Shown here piece by piece: positions 34,149 through 43,110 of a stretch of 64,000 bases of DNA; within the stretch, counting starts at the first letter, position 1, and every line of letters starts with the position of its first letter. The notes under the pieces are model-generated. The model ran no database searches. It saw nothing but the letters and a program-made list of their open reading frames with translations, and was not told the origin of the DNA. The stretch spans positions 52,094 through 116,093 of the forward strand of contig JBAUWF010000083.1 of NCBI GenBank assembly GCA_049583635.1, given 5' to 3'. This stretch comes from Dokdonella_A sp049583635 (GTDB lineage Bacteria; Pseudomonadota; Gammaproteobacteria; Xanthomonadales; Rhodanobacteraceae). The position numbers and the translations under genes are program-made.

Positions 34149-34937
34149 ATGGCTGAGTTCCGACTTCCGAAAAATTCCCGGATCAAGGGCGGCAAACACC
34201 ATTCGGCGAAGCCTGGTGCGAAAGACATCCGCACGTTTCGCGTGTACCGCTGGAATCCGGATGACTCCGAGAATCCAAGCGTTGACAGCTACGAGGTCGA
34301 CCTCGCCGAGTGCGGGCCGATGGTTCTCGATGTGCTGATCAAGATCAAGAACGAAATCGACGCCACCTTGACCTTCCGACGGTCCTGCCGCGAAGGCATC
34401 TGCGGTTCGTGCGCGATGAACATCGACGGCACCAACACGCTGGCGTGCACGCGCGCGATATCTGATTGCGCAGGCGGCGACGTCAAGATCTATCCGTTGC
34501 CGCACATGCCGGTGGTCAAGGATCTGGTACCGGATCTGACCCAGTTCTACGCGCAATATGCGTCGGTGAAACCCTGGATTCGCACCCAGAGCCCGGCGCC
34601 TCCCGATCGCGAGCGTCTGCAATCGAAGGAGGACCGGGCCAAGCTTGATGGTCTCTACGAGTGCATTCTGTGTGCGTGCTGCTCTACCAGTTGCCCGAGC
34701 TACTGGTGGAATGCCGATCGCTATCTCGGACCGGCGGTGCTGCTGCAGGCATATCGATGGATTGCCGACAGCCGCGACGAGGACACTGGCGCACGTCTCG
34801 ACCAACTTGAAGACCCGTTCCGGCTGTACCGCTGCCACACGATCATGAATTGCACGCGCACCTGTCCCAAGAGCCTCAATCCGGCCAAGGCAATCGCCGA
34901 AACCAAGAAGCTGATTGCTGAACGCGCCGGGTCCTAG
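34149..34937 (+). CDS. sdhB: succinate dehydrogenase iron-sulfur subunit
   Basis: A 262-residue subunit that carries electrons from FAD to ubiquinone. The [2Fe-2S] site is in 'CREGICGSC' and its fourth Cys in 'LACTRA'. The [4Fe-4S] and [3Fe-4S] sites are in 'CILCACCSTSCPSYWW' and 'CHTIMNCTRTCPKSLNP'. An N-terminal extension of about 25 residues ('PKNSRIKGGKHH') is longer than in E. coli but usual in Xanthomonadales. A 92-base spacer, richer in AT than its surroundings and with short imperfect repeats, separates it from sdhA. Confidence 0.97.
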   Translation: MAEFRLPKNSRIKGGKHHSAKPGAKDIRTFRVYRWNPDDSENPSVDSYEVDLAECGPMVLDVLIKIKNEIDATLTFRRSCREGICGSCAMNIDGTNTLACTRAISDCAGGDVKIYPLPHMPVVKDLVPDLTQFYAQYASVKPWIRTQSPAPPDRERLQSKEDRAKLDGLYECILCACCSTSCPSYWWNADRYLGPAVLLQAYRWIADSRDEDTGARLDQLEDPFRLYRCHTIMNCTRTCPKSLNPAKAIAETKKLIAERAGS

Positions 34938-34982
34938 TTTCGTGACATCGCCAGTCGATGCCGGTGATGCGCCGCCCCTGTG

Positions 34983-35231
34983 ATGAGCCTGCCTGACACC
35001 AGTCGCTTGCGCTGGCGCTGTCGTCGTGGCACGCGCGAGCTGGATGTGCTGTTGCGCTGGTGGCTTGATGAGCGTTACACGATGGCGGACAGCGCAGCGC
35101 GCGAGGATTTCGCTGCGTTGCTGGAGGCACAGGATCCCGACCTCTGGGATTGGCTGATTGGTCACGGCGAACCCGACAATCCGCGTCTCGGCGCGATAGT
35201 CGATGAAATCCGCAATTACAGTCGCGTTTGA
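34983..35231 (+). CDS. sdhE: FAD assembly factor SdhE (YgfY/CptB family)
   Basis: An 82-residue five-helix protein that promotes covalent flavinylation of SdhA. The motif region 'RLRWRCRRGTRELDVLL' contains the RGxxE core that contacts SdhA. The middle ('FAALLEAQDPDLWDWLIG') is the family's typical 'LL...D.dL..wL'. The ATG at 34983 is taken; a GTG lies one codon upstream. It follows sdhB by 45 bases and overlaps the next gene by 29 bases, so it is part of the sdh operon. Confidence 0.92.
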   Translation: MSLPDTSRLRWRCRRGTRELDVLLRWWLDERYTMADSAAREDFAALLEAQDPDLWDWLIGHGEPDNPRLGAIVDEIRNYSRV

Positions 35232-35625
35232 TTATCGAGTCTCGGCCGCACTCGCAGCGTGCGCGGCCGTTGTCGTGCTGCTTGCAAGCGTGGCGGTGCT
35301 GGCATGCGGTTTGCCCTTGCCGCTTTCCATCGTTGGGGCAACGGTCCCATTGCTTTCGGGCACGCTTGCGCTGTGGCGATTCCAGCATCCATCGCTGCGG
35401 CGCGTTGCCTATGGCGAGTCCGGCTGGATGGCCGTTACCACCGAGAATGACGAAGAGCCGGTGCTTCTGCGTGGTCACGCACGTTGCGGCCCTTTGCAGG
35501 GGCTCGACTTCGTGCGCGCAGACGGTCGGTGCCTGCGCGTTGTGCTGACACCGGACAACGCGGACACCGACACGCGTCGGCGCCTGCGCTTGATCCTCGA
35601 TCGCGCCGAAATCGTACAAACCTGA
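35203..35625 (+). CDS. ygfX: YgfX-family membrane protein (CptA-like)
   Basis: A 140-residue inner membrane protein. Two hydrophobic helices lie in residues 14-55 ('LAACAAVVVLLASVAVLAC' in part and 'VPLLSGTLALW'), followed by a cytoplasmic beta-rich part ('VAYGESGWMAV', 'GLDFVRADGRCLRVVLTPDN' in part). This is the YgfX architecture, paired in enterobacteria with sdhE (ygfY). YgfX was proposed to be a toxin (CptA) neutralised by YgfY (CptB), a view now doubted since YgfY was shown to be SdhE. The gene overlaps sdhE by 29 bases, so the pair is co-translated. Confidence 0.75.
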   Translation: MKSAITVAFDYRVSAALAACAAVVVLLASVAVLACGLPLPLSIVGATVPLLSGTLALWRFQHPSLRRVAYGESGWMAVTTENDEEPVLLRGHARCGPLQGLDFVRADGRCLRVVLTPDNADTDTRRRLRLILDRAEIVQT

Positions 35626-35789
35626 TGTCAGCAGCTGCCTTGCCGTAGTGCCGGGCTTGCGGCACTCTCGCCGTTCGGCGCTGTCGCAGGATGCGCTGGC
35701 CGCTCGGGTCCACCGGGACCGTAGCGGCACGACCAAACCGGTGCCGCCTGTGTTGAATGGATCAGAGCATCCCTAGGATCAGAGCTGGA

Positions 35790-37031
35790 ATGTTCCGCCC
35801 CCTCGAACTGTTCATCGGACTGCGTTACACGCGCGCCAAGCGGCGCAATCATTTCATCTCGTTCATCTCGCTGGTTTCGATCCTCGGGATCGCGGTCGGC
35901 GTGACGGCGTTGATCACGGTGATCTCGGTCATGAACGGCTTCGACAAGGAGCTCAAGGACCGCATTCTCGGCATGGTCGCGCACGCGACCATATCGGGCA
36001 TCGATGAAACCGTACGCGATTGGCCGGCGGCCTTGAAGCTTGCGCGGGCGAACCCGCACGTTGAGGGCGCCGCACCGTATGTCGAGCGTGAAGCGATGCT
36101 GCAGGGATCGCGCGTCGCCGGTGCGTTGATCCGCGGTGTGCTGCCCGACATGGAGCCGCATGTTTCGGATATCGACCGGAAGATGATTGACGGAAAACTG
36201 TCGGACCTGAAAGCGGGCGGCTTCGGCATCATTCTCGGCAAGGAACTGGCGGAAACGCTCGGCGTCGATGTCGGCGATCACGTCACCGTATTTGCGCCGC
36301 AGTTTCGTGCCTCGCCGATTGGTGCGTTGCCGCGGCTGAAACGCTTCACCGTGGTCGGCATATTCGAAGTCGGCATGCAGGAATACGACGCCGGCCTCGC
36401 CGTCGTGCATATGGACGACGCCGAAAAGCTCTACCAGCTCGATGGACCGACCGGCATTCGTCTGCGTCTGGACGATCTGTTCCGCGCATATCCAATCGGA
36501 CACGATCTGGCACGCGAACTCGGTCAGTCGTATCAGGTCAGCGACTGGATGCAGGGCCACAGCAACTTCTTCAAGGCCGTCGCAATGGAGAAGAAGGTGA
36601 TGTTCCTGATCTTGTCGCTGATCGTTGCCGTGGCCGCATTCAATCTGGTGTCGACGCTGGTCATGCTGGTTACCGACAAGCAGGCCGATATCGCGATCTT
36701 GCGCACACTCGGTCAGAGCCCGAGGAGCGTGATGGGTGTATTCATGGTGCAGGGTATCCTGGTCGGCACCCTCGGTATCGCGCTCGGTGTGATTTTCGGC
36801 GTCGCGCTTGCGCTCAATGTCGCCGCGCTTGTGCACTGGATCGAACAGACATTCGGCATCGTGTTCCTGTCGCCGGATGTCTACTACATCAGCGAATTGC
36901 CGTCCGATCTGCACTGGTCGGATGTTGGTTGGATCACCGCGATTGCGTTCGTTTTCTGCACGTTTGCGACGCTCTATCCTGCGTGGCGTGCTGCGCGCAC
37001 CGAGCCGGCCGCCGCGCTGCGCTACGAGTAG
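35790..37031 (+). CDS. lolC: lipoprotein-releasing ABC transporter permease (LolC/LolE family)
   Basis: A 413-residue inner membrane permease that extracts mature lipoproteins and passes them to LolA. The start 'MFRPLELFIGLRYTRAKRRNHFISFIS' (in part) is the family signature. One membrane helix is near the N-terminus, then a large periplasmic domain (about 50-265), then three helices ('VMFLILSLIVAVAAFNLVSTL', 'GILVGTLGIALGVIFGVAL', 'ITAIAFVFCTFATLYPAW' in part). An upstream ATG at 35757 would add 11 residues. The ATPase gene lolD follows after 12 bases. No second permease gene (lolE) is visible, so a homodimeric LolF-type complex is likely. Confidence 0.94.
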   Translation: MFRPLELFIGLRYTRAKRRNHFISFISLVSILGIAVGVTALITVISVMNGFDKELKDRILGMVAHATISGIDETVRDWPAALKLARANPHVEGAAPYVEREAMLQGSRVAGALIRGVLPDMEPHVSDIDRKMIDGKLSDLKAGGFGIILGKELAETLGVDVGDHVTVFAPQFRASPIGALPRLKRFTVVGIFEVGMQEYDAGLAVVHMDDAEKLYQLDGPTGIRLRLDDLFRAYPIGHDLARELGQSYQVSDWMQGHSNFFKAVAMEKKVMFLILSLIVAVAAFNLVSTLVMLVTDKQADIAILRTLGQSPRSVMGVFMVQGILVGTLGIALGVIFGVALALNVAALVHWIEQTFGIVFLSPDVYYISELPSDLHWSDVGWITAIAFVFCTFATLYPAWRAARTEPAAALRYE

Positions 37032-37043
37032 GAGCGAAGCCTC

Positions 37044-37739
37044 ATGACCGACATCGTCCTGCGCGCCGACGGCATCGCCAAGACCTACGCGGAGGGCGCA
37101 CTGCGCACCGATGTGCTTGCCGACGTCAGCTTCGTGCTTGAACGTGGCGACATGATGGCAATCGTCGGGGCCTCGGGCACCGGCAAGAGCACGCTGCTGC
37201 ATATCCTGGGCGGGCTCGACACGCCGACAGCCGGCAGCGTTGAGGTCGAGGGCAAGACGATATCGCAATTGTCCGATCGCGAGCGCGGCGAATTGCGCAA
37301 TCGTTCCCTCGGCTTCGTCTATCAGTTCCATCATCTGTTGCCGGAGTTCAGCGCACTGGAGAATGTTTGCATGCCACTGCTGATCCGTGGCGTCGCTGTC
37401 GCCGACGCGCGCGATCAGGCCGCCGCATTGCTTGATCGCGTCGGGCTCGGCGCGCGTCTCGAGCACAAACCCGGCGAGTTGTCCGGTGGGGAACGTCAGC
37501 GTGCGGCAGTCGCGCGCGCGCTGGTCACGCGACCGGCCTGCGTGCTCGGCGACGAGCCGACCGGAAACCTCGACGAAAAGAATGCAAGGCAGGTCTACGA
37601 ACTGTTGCTCGAGTTGAATCGCGAGATCGGTACCGCCCTGGTGCTGGTCACCCATGATCACGCACTCGCCGCGCGCACGGACCGCGTGCTGGAACTTTCA
37701 GGCGGACGCCTGCACGGCGCCGCGCAATCCGGGCCCTGA
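37044..37739 (+). CDS. lolD: lipoprotein-releasing system ATP-binding protein
   Basis: A 231-residue ABC ATPase that powers lipoprotein release from the inner membrane. Walker A is 'GASGTGKS', the Q-loop is in 'FVYQFHHLLPEF', the signature is 'LSGGERQR', Walker B is 'VLGDEPTGNLD' and the H-loop His is in 'LVTHDHALA'. The 'YQFHHLLPEFSALENVCMPL' region (in part) is typical of LolD. It lies 12 bases after lolC; comEC starts 2 bases after its stop, so the three genes are probably one transcript. Confidence 0.96.
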   Translation: MTDIVLRADGIAKTYAEGALRTDVLADVSFVLERGDMMAIVGASGTGKSTLLHILGGLDTPTAGSVEVEGKTISQLSDRERGELRNRSLGFVYQFHHLLPEFSALENVCMPLLIRGVAVADARDQAAALLDRVGLGARLEHKPGELSGGERQRAAVARALVTRPACVLGDEPTGNLDEKNARQVYELLLELNREIGTALVLVTHDHALAARTDRVLELSGGRLHGAAQSGP

Positions 37740-37741
37740 TC

Positions 37742-40093
37742 ATGCGCAGGGCGGTCGGTATTGCCGACTGGCATTGCGTGCGCGACGTATTGCGAATCCC
37801 GCAGCCGACTTCAGGCGCGCTGCTCGCGGTATTCGCGGGCGCGCTGGCAGCGCATTTGTTGCCCTCGCTTCCGGGCGAAACCCTCGATTACGTTCTGCTG
37901 GTTCTTGCTGCGCTGTTGCTGTTGGTGCGGCGCGTGCCGCTTGCGGTTGCCTGCGTGATCCTCGGGTTCGCCTGGTGCGCGCTGCGCGCCGACTGCGCGA
38001 TCGTCAAGCGATTGCCGAATGTATTGGAAGGACAGGACATCCAGGTCGTCGGTCGGATTGTCGGTTTGCCGGAGCCACAAGGACACAGCAATCGCTTCGA
38101 TTTTCGCGTGCTGAGCACATCCTTCGATGGCCAAACGATCCATTTCGGCGGCCACGTGCGGCTCAGTTGGTACGACACGGCGCCGATGCTGCCAGCGTGC
38201 TCGCACTGGGCGTTGACGTTGCGGCTCAAGCGCCCGCGCGGTCTGATCAATCCGGGCGGTTTCGATTTCGAGCGCTACGCGGCACAAAGCGGCATCGTCG
38301 CGACCGGTTACGTTCGAGACGACGTGCGCAATCACGAGCTATCCGACGGCGATGGCTGGTGCGTGGACCGCTTGCGCCTTCGCATCAGCGATGCGATTGC
38401 CGCCCATGTTTCAGCGGGGCCGGTTACGGCGGTGTTGCAGTCGCTCGCGGTCGGCGACCGGCGCGCGCTCAACGAAGTCGACTGGCGCGTGTTGCGTGCC
38501 ACCGGCGTCAGTCATCTGGTGTCGATCTCGGGTTTGCATATCGGCTTGTTTGCGGTGTTCGGCGCGTTGCTTGCGCGAGGCTTCTGGAAGGCATTCCCGC
38601 GATTGACGCTGAGCTTGCCGGGACCATTGCTGGAAGCGCCGGTGGCGCTGGGTTTCGCATGCGCCTATGGCGTGCTCGCCGGTCTCGGCGTTCCGACGTT
38701 GCGCAGCCTGTTGATGGTCGGAACGGCCTTGCTCGCGCGCCATGCGCGGCGAGCTCACTCCTTGGTGCGTACGCTAATGTTGGCGGCGCTGGTGATCGTG
38801 CTTTGGGATCCGCTGGCGCTGCTCGCCCCGGGGTTCTGGCTTTCGTTTGCCGGCGTGGGTGCTCTGTTGCTGATCCTGTCGCCGCGCTCGGGCAAAACGC
38901 TGTGGTGGCGCGAAATGCCGCGCGCGCAAATCGCGCTGAGCGTGGCACTGCTGCCGCTGACAGTGTGGTTGTTCGGTCAGGCGTCGTTGGTGGGGCCGCT
39001 GGCCAACCTGGTTGCCGTGCCATGGGTCAGTTTCGTGGTCGTACCGCTGGTCGTCGCGGCGGGAGTGTTGTTGCCGTTTGCGCCGGTGTTCGGCATTCCA
39101 CTGCTCAAGTTGGCCTGGATTGCGCTGGGCCCCTTGTGGTGGCTGCTTGAAAGGTTGGCTGCGCTGCCGCTCGCGCAGGTACATGTTCCTGAAGCCTCGT
39201 GGTGGAGCCTGCTGCTGGGGTTGATCGGTGTCTCCTGGTGCCTTGCCCCGCGTGGTGTACCGGTGCGCTGGCTCGGTCTCGCGCTGGTTCTGCCGTTGGT
39301 GTTTCCCGTGCACGACACACCGAAGGTCGGTGATTTCGAGGTACTGTTGCTCGATGTCGGACAGGGCCTTTCGGTGCTCGTGCGCACCGCCGATCACGCC
39401 TTGCTCTACGACGCCGGTGCGCGCTATCCGTCCGGGTTCGATCTGGGTGATGCGGTGGTGGTTCCGGCCCTGCGGGCGTTCGGCATCGATCGTCTGGACC
39501 GGCTCATCATCAGCCATGGCGACAACGATCACGCCGGCGGCGCGCGTGCCGTGGCGCTCGCCATGAAACCGCGCGTCAGTGAAAGTGGTGAACCGGCGCG
39601 TCTTGCGATCGTGGCCGGTCAATGCGTTGCGGGTGACCATTGGGTCTGGAACCAGGTGCAATTCCGGATCGTTTCGCCCCCGGTGCGCTTGCCTGCGGCC
39701 AACAACGATCGCTCATGCGTGCTCATCGTCACGGGCCGCCACGGCAGCGCATTGTTGCCCGGCGATATCTCCGCGCATATCGAAGCCACGCTGCTCAAGG
39801 GAGTCGGTGCGATGCGTCACCCGTTATTGCTGATCGTGCCACATCATGGCAGCAACACCTCGTCCAGCAGCGCCTTCATCGAAGCGCTGCGGCCCGATCT
39901 GGCGCTGGTATCGGCCGGCTATCACAATCGCTTCGGGCATCCGCGCCCCCAAGTCGTCGCGCGCTATGCCAAACATGACATCCTGTTATTCGGAACGCCG
40001 CAATCGGGTGCAATCGACGTTCGCGTGGAAGGCTCGCGGCTGTTGTCGGCGCGCGAGCGGGTATTGCACCGCGCCTGGTGGCGCGAACCATGA
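37742..40093 (+). CDS. comEC: DNA uptake channel ComEC/Rec2
   Basis: A 783-residue inner membrane protein that carries single-stranded DNA into the cytoplasm during natural transformation. Parts in order: N-terminal helices, an OB-like DUF4131 domain (about 60-190), the competence domain with about eight helices (about 220-500, including 'HLVSISGLHIGLFAVFG' and 'PTLRSLLMVG'), and a C-terminal metallo-beta-lactamase-like domain (about 525-770) with 'LLDVGQGLSVLV', 'SHGDNDHAGG' and 'PHHGSNTSSS'. The metal-binding HxDxxH-type residues ('HGDNDH') are intact, so nuclease activity is plausible. The start is an ATG 2 bases after the lolD stop. Confidence 0.95.
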   Translation: MRRAVGIADWHCVRDVLRIPQPTSGALLAVFAGALAAHLLPSLPGETLDYVLLVLAALLLLVRRVPLAVACVILGFAWCALRADCAIVKRLPNVLEGQDIQVVGRIVGLPEPQGHSNRFDFRVLSTSFDGQTIHFGGHVRLSWYDTAPMLPACSHWALTLRLKRPRGLINPGGFDFERYAAQSGIVATGYVRDDVRNHELSDGDGWCVDRLRLRISDAIAAHVSAGPVTAVLQSLAVGDRRALNEVDWRVLRATGVSHLVSISGLHIGLFAVFGALLARGFWKAFPRLTLSLPGPLLEAPVALGFACAYGVLAGLGVPTLRSLLMVGTALLARHARRAHSLVRTLMLAALVIVLWDPLALLAPGFWLSFAGVGALLLILSPRSGKTLWWREMPRAQIALSVALLPLTVWLFGQASLVGPLANLVAVPWVSFVVVPLVVAAGVLLPFAPVFGIPLLKLAWIALGPLWWLLERLAALPLAQVHVPEASWWSLLLGLIGVSWCLAPRGVPVRWLGLALVLPLVFPVHDTPKVGDFEVLLLDVGQGLSVLVRTADHALLYDAGARYPSGFDLGDAVVVPALRAFGIDRLDRLIISHGDNDHAGGARAVALAMKPRVSESGEPARLAIVAGQCVAGDHWVWNQVQFRIVSPPVRLPAANNDRSCVLIVTGRHGSALLPGDISAHIEATLLKGVGAMRHPLLLIVPHHGSNTSSSSAFIEALRPDLALVSAGYHNRFGHPRPQVVARYAKHDILLFGTPQSGAIDVRVEGSRLLSARERVLHRAWWREP

Positions 40094-40213
40094 TTTCGTC
40101 CGTCACGCGGCGGACGTGACCGGTTCGACATGGACCCGGGCAGCGCGCTGGTATGATCGCGCCTGGAGCGTCTTTACAGGCATCGCGATGAGCTATCTGA
40201 GGAGTTGTGCCGC

Positions 40214-40864
40214 GTGTTCGAGATTCTGACTGCCGGTGGCTGGGCCATGTTGCCGATCCTCGTTTGTTCGGCCTTGGCGCTGGCGATCATCCTGGAACGC
40301 TTCTGGTCGTTGCGTCGCGCAGCGGTGATACCACCCAACCTCGGTGCGGAAGTGCGCGAGTGGGCGCGCGCCCGCTCGCTCGATCCGCAGCATGTCGAAG
40401 CCTTGCGCACCAACTCGCCGCTTGGGGAACTCCTCGCGGCAGCGCTCCTCGTGCGCAACCGGCCGCGCGAAATCGTCAAGGAGCGCGTCGAGGATGCCGG
40501 TCGTCACGTGGTGCATCGGCTTTCGCGGTTTCTCAACACGCTCGGCACGATTGCCCTCATTTCGCCGCTGCTTGGTCTGCTCGGGACCGTGTTCGGCCTG
40601 ATCACGATGTTCTTTGCGGTCATGATCAGCGGCGTCGGCGATCCGTTGAAGATGGCGGGGGGTATTGGCGAGGCGCTGGTATGCACGGCCAGTGGCTTGT
40701 GCGTGGCGATACCCGCGTACGCATTCCACCGATATTTTCGCGGCCGCGTGGATGATTTGTCGATCGAGATGGAGCGCGAGGTCAATGCCCTGACCGACGA
40801 ATTCGCGCTGCCGCTCGGTGCGCCGGATGCGGCACCGGCGCAGCCGGTACGCGCGGTGCGCTGA
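40214..40864 (+). CDS. exbB: MotA/TolQ/ExbB-family proton channel protein
   Basis: A 216-residue inner membrane protein with three helices: about 8-28, 105-135 and 150-175. It forms a proton channel with its ExbD/TolR partner and energises outer membrane events. Family residues are in 'LNTLGTIALISPLLGLLGTVFGLI' (in part) and 'GGIGEALVCTASGLCVAIPAYA' (in part). I choose the GTG at 40214, with GGAG 9 bases upstream, over a TTG at 40205. It is followed after 8 bases by exbD. The same exbB-exbD-msbA-lpxK order is known from other Xanthomonadales. No TonB gene is nearby. Confidence 0.9.
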   Translation: MFEILTAGGWAMLPILVCSALALAIILERFWSLRRAAVIPPNLGAEVREWARARSLDPQHVEALRTNSPLGELLAAALLVRNRPREIVKERVEDAGRHVVHRLSRFLNTLGTIALISPLLGLLGTVFGLITMFFAVMISGVGDPLKMAGGIGEALVCTASGLCVAIPAYAFHRYFRGRVDDLSIEMEREVNALTDEFALPLGAPDAAPAQPVRAVR

Positions 40865-40872
40865 GGTCTCCG

Positions 40873-41310
40873 ATGCGCATTTCGTCAACGCGAACACGGC
40901 GTGAGGACGACTTCGAGATCAACGTGATTTCGTTGATCGACGTCTTGCTTACCCTGCTCATGTTTTTCGTGCTGACCACAACGTTCGTGCAGCAGGCGCG
41001 CATGAAGGTAACGCTGCCACAGGCCGAATCCGCCGAACAGGCCCAAACACCCGACGCACTGACCATTGTGATCGACCGTGACGGTCGCTTTTCAATCGGC
41101 AACAATGAAGTACTCAATCCCGGCCTCGAATCGTTGAAGAACGCGATCGGACGCGTTGCCGGCGACAGCCGTGATCAGCCGGTAACGCTGCGCGCGGATG
41201 CGATGACTCCGCATCAGGCCGTGGTTACCGCGATGGATGCACTCGGCGAACTCGGTTTCACGCACTTGAGCATCGCGACCACGCCGAACGCGAATCGGTC
41301 CGCGCGGTGA
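40873..41310 (+). CDS. exbD: ExbD/TolR-family energy-transducing protein
   Basis: A 145-residue protein with one N-terminal membrane helix (about 21-43) and a periplasmic domain. The essential Asp lies in 'ISLIDVLLTLLMFFVL', as in ExbD/TolR, where it takes part in proton flow. The periplasmic part ('LTIVIDRDGRFSIGNNEV' in part, 'VTLRADAMTPHQAVVTAMD' in part) has the usual fold. It follows exbB by 8 bases, and its TGA overlaps the GTG start of msbA. Confidence 0.92.
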   Translation: MRISSTRTRREDDFEINVISLIDVLLTLLMFFVLTTTFVQQARMKVTLPQAESAEQAQTPDALTIVIDRDGRFSIGNNEVLNPGLESLKNAIGRVAGDSRDQPVTLRADAMTPHQAVVTAMDALGELGFTHLSIATTPNANRSAR

Positions 41311-43109
41311 CCGGCTCGTGGCCACAGCCGGCCGACGCGGGCGCCTGGGCCATCTATCGACGCCTGCTCAGGTACACGCGGCGCTACTGGGTGGTCGCGG
41401 TGATCGCGGTGCTCGCGATGATGGTCGATGCCGGTTGTCTGACGTTGTTCGCGCGCGAGATCAAGCCGATGCTCGACGATCTGTTCATCGAGCGCGATCC
41501 GACCACCATTTTCTGGATGCCGGTCATCATCGTGTCAATCTTCCTGGTGCGCGGGATCGCGTCGTACGTGACCGACTACGGCACCGCATACATCGGTCTT
41601 GGCGTCGTGCAACAGATGCGCGAGGCGGTATTTCGCAAATATCTCAGGTTGCACTCCACGTTTTTTGATCGCGAATCCTCCGGTCATCAGGTCTCGCGCA
41701 TCAGTTACACCGCCGAGCAGGTCGCGAAGGCATCCACCGACGCGGTCAAGGTGGCGGTGGTCGACGGCCTGACAGTCATCGGCTTGACTGCGGTCATGCT
41801 GTATTACAGTTTCCGGCTCACCCTGGCTCTGCTGGTGATGGTACCGCTCGTGGCCGGACTCGTGATCACGGTGAGCCGGCGTTATCGACGTATCGGCAGA
41901 CGCATCCAGGGTTCGATGGGCTCGGTGACCGGCATGGTCGATGAAGTGGTAGGCGCTCATCGCGAGGTCAAGGTCTATGGCGGTCAGGGCTACGAGGGTG
42001 CCCGATTCGATGCCGTCAGTGAGCACAATCGCCGGCTGAACATCAAGGTTGCCGCGACCAACGGCATCGCGACCGCACTGGTGCAGGTTTTTGCAGCGCT
42101 GGCGATGGCGATGATCGTCTTTTTTGCGACGCGTCCGAGCATGCTCACGCAGATATCGCCGGGCACCTTCACCGCACTGATTCTCGCGATGGGCGGCGTC
42201 CTGCCGTCGCTCAAGCGCTTGACCACGGTGCAGGCAAATCTGCAGCGCGGGGTGGCCGCGGCGCAGGATCTGTTCGTCATCCTCGATCTTGCCGGCGAGG
42301 CCGATACCGGCACGGTGGTACTTGGTCGCTGTCGTGGCGACATCGAATTGCGCCATGTCGTGTTGAGCTATATGCAAACCGGCAACGCGGCGTTGCACGA
42401 TGTCAGCGTGCATTGCGTAGCCGGAACGGTTACCGCGCTGGTCGGGCGCTCGGGCAGCGGCAAATCGAGTCTCGCAAGCCTGATACCACGTTTCTACGAG
42501 CCGAGTACCGGAACCGTGTTTCTCGATGGCCGCCCGCTGACCGACTACACCCTGGACAGTCTGCGCGGACAGATCGCCTGGGTCGGCCAGCAAGTAGTCC
42601 TGTTCAACGACAGCATCCGGCGCAATATCGCCTACGGTGCGATGAGCGACGCATCACCGACAGAGGTGGAACGTGCGGCGCGTGCGGCCAACGCGATGGA
42701 ATTCATCGAGCGTCTGCCGGCCGGGCTGGACAGTCCGGTGGGCGAGGGTGGCGCGCTGCTCTCGGGTGGTCAGCGCCAGCGCATCGCGATTGCGCGCGCC
42801 TTGCTCAAGAACGCCCCGATCCTGATTCTGGACGAAGCCACGAGCGCGCTCGATACGGAATCGGAGCGCCTGATCCAGGATGCGCTAGGGCACCTGATGC
42901 GCGATCGCACCGTGCTGGTCATCGCACACCGGTTGTCGACGGTCGAGCACGCCGACCAGATCATCGTGCTCGACGACGGACGTGTCGCCGAACAAGGCAG
43001 TCACTCCGCATTGCTGGAGCGCAACGGGCACTACGCTGCGTTGTACCGCATGCAGTTTCGTGACAATGCCGGAGCGGAGCGCGCTGCGGCCAACAATGCG
43101 TTGGCATGA
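41307..43109 (+). CDS. msbA: lipid A export ATP-binding/permease protein MsbA
   Basis: A 600-residue ABC exporter that flips core-lipid A across the inner membrane. Six membrane helices lie in residues about 25-320. The ATPase domain has Walker A 'GRSGSGKS', Q-loop 'WVGQQVVLFND', signature 'LSGGQRQR', Walker B 'ILILDEATSALD' and H-loop 'LVIAHRLSTVEHAD'. The GTG start at 41307 overlaps the exbD stop (GTGA), so translation is probably coupled. lpxK starts 1 base after its stop. Homodimeric. The order msbA-lpxK is conserved in many Gram-negative bacteria. Confidence 0.95.
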   Translation: MTGSWPQPADAGAWAIYRRLLRYTRRYWVVAVIAVLAMMVDAGCLTLFAREIKPMLDDLFIERDPTTIFWMPVIIVSIFLVRGIASYVTDYGTAYIGLGVVQQMREAVFRKYLRLHSTFFDRESSGHQVSRISYTAEQVAKASTDAVKVAVVDGLTVIGLTAVMLYYSFRLTLALLVMVPLVAGLVITVSRRYRRIGRRIQGSMGSVTGMVDEVVGAHREVKVYGGQGYEGARFDAVSEHNRRLNIKVAATNGIATALVQVFAALAMAMIVFFATRPSMLTQISPGTFTALILAMGGVLPSLKRLTTVQANLQRGVAAAQDLFVILDLAGEADTGTVVLGRCRGDIELRHVVLSYMQTGNAALHDVSVHCVAGTVTALVGRSGSGKSSLASLIPRFYEPSTGTVFLDGRPLTDYTLDSLRGQIAWVGQQVVLFNDSIRRNIAYGAMSDASPTEVERAARAANAMEFIERLPAGLDSPVGEGGALLSGGQRQRIAIARALLKNAPILILDEATSALDTESERLIQDALGHLMRDRTVLVIAHRLSTVEHADQIIVLDDGRVAEQGSHSALLERNGHYAALYRMQFRDNAGAERAAANNALA

Positions 43110-43110
43110 C

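Noticed and set aside
35628..37661. Long minus-strand open frame opposite lolC-lolD
   Set aside because: lolC and lolD have complete motifs on the plus strand; the antisense product is rich in His, Asp and Gln and matches nothing.
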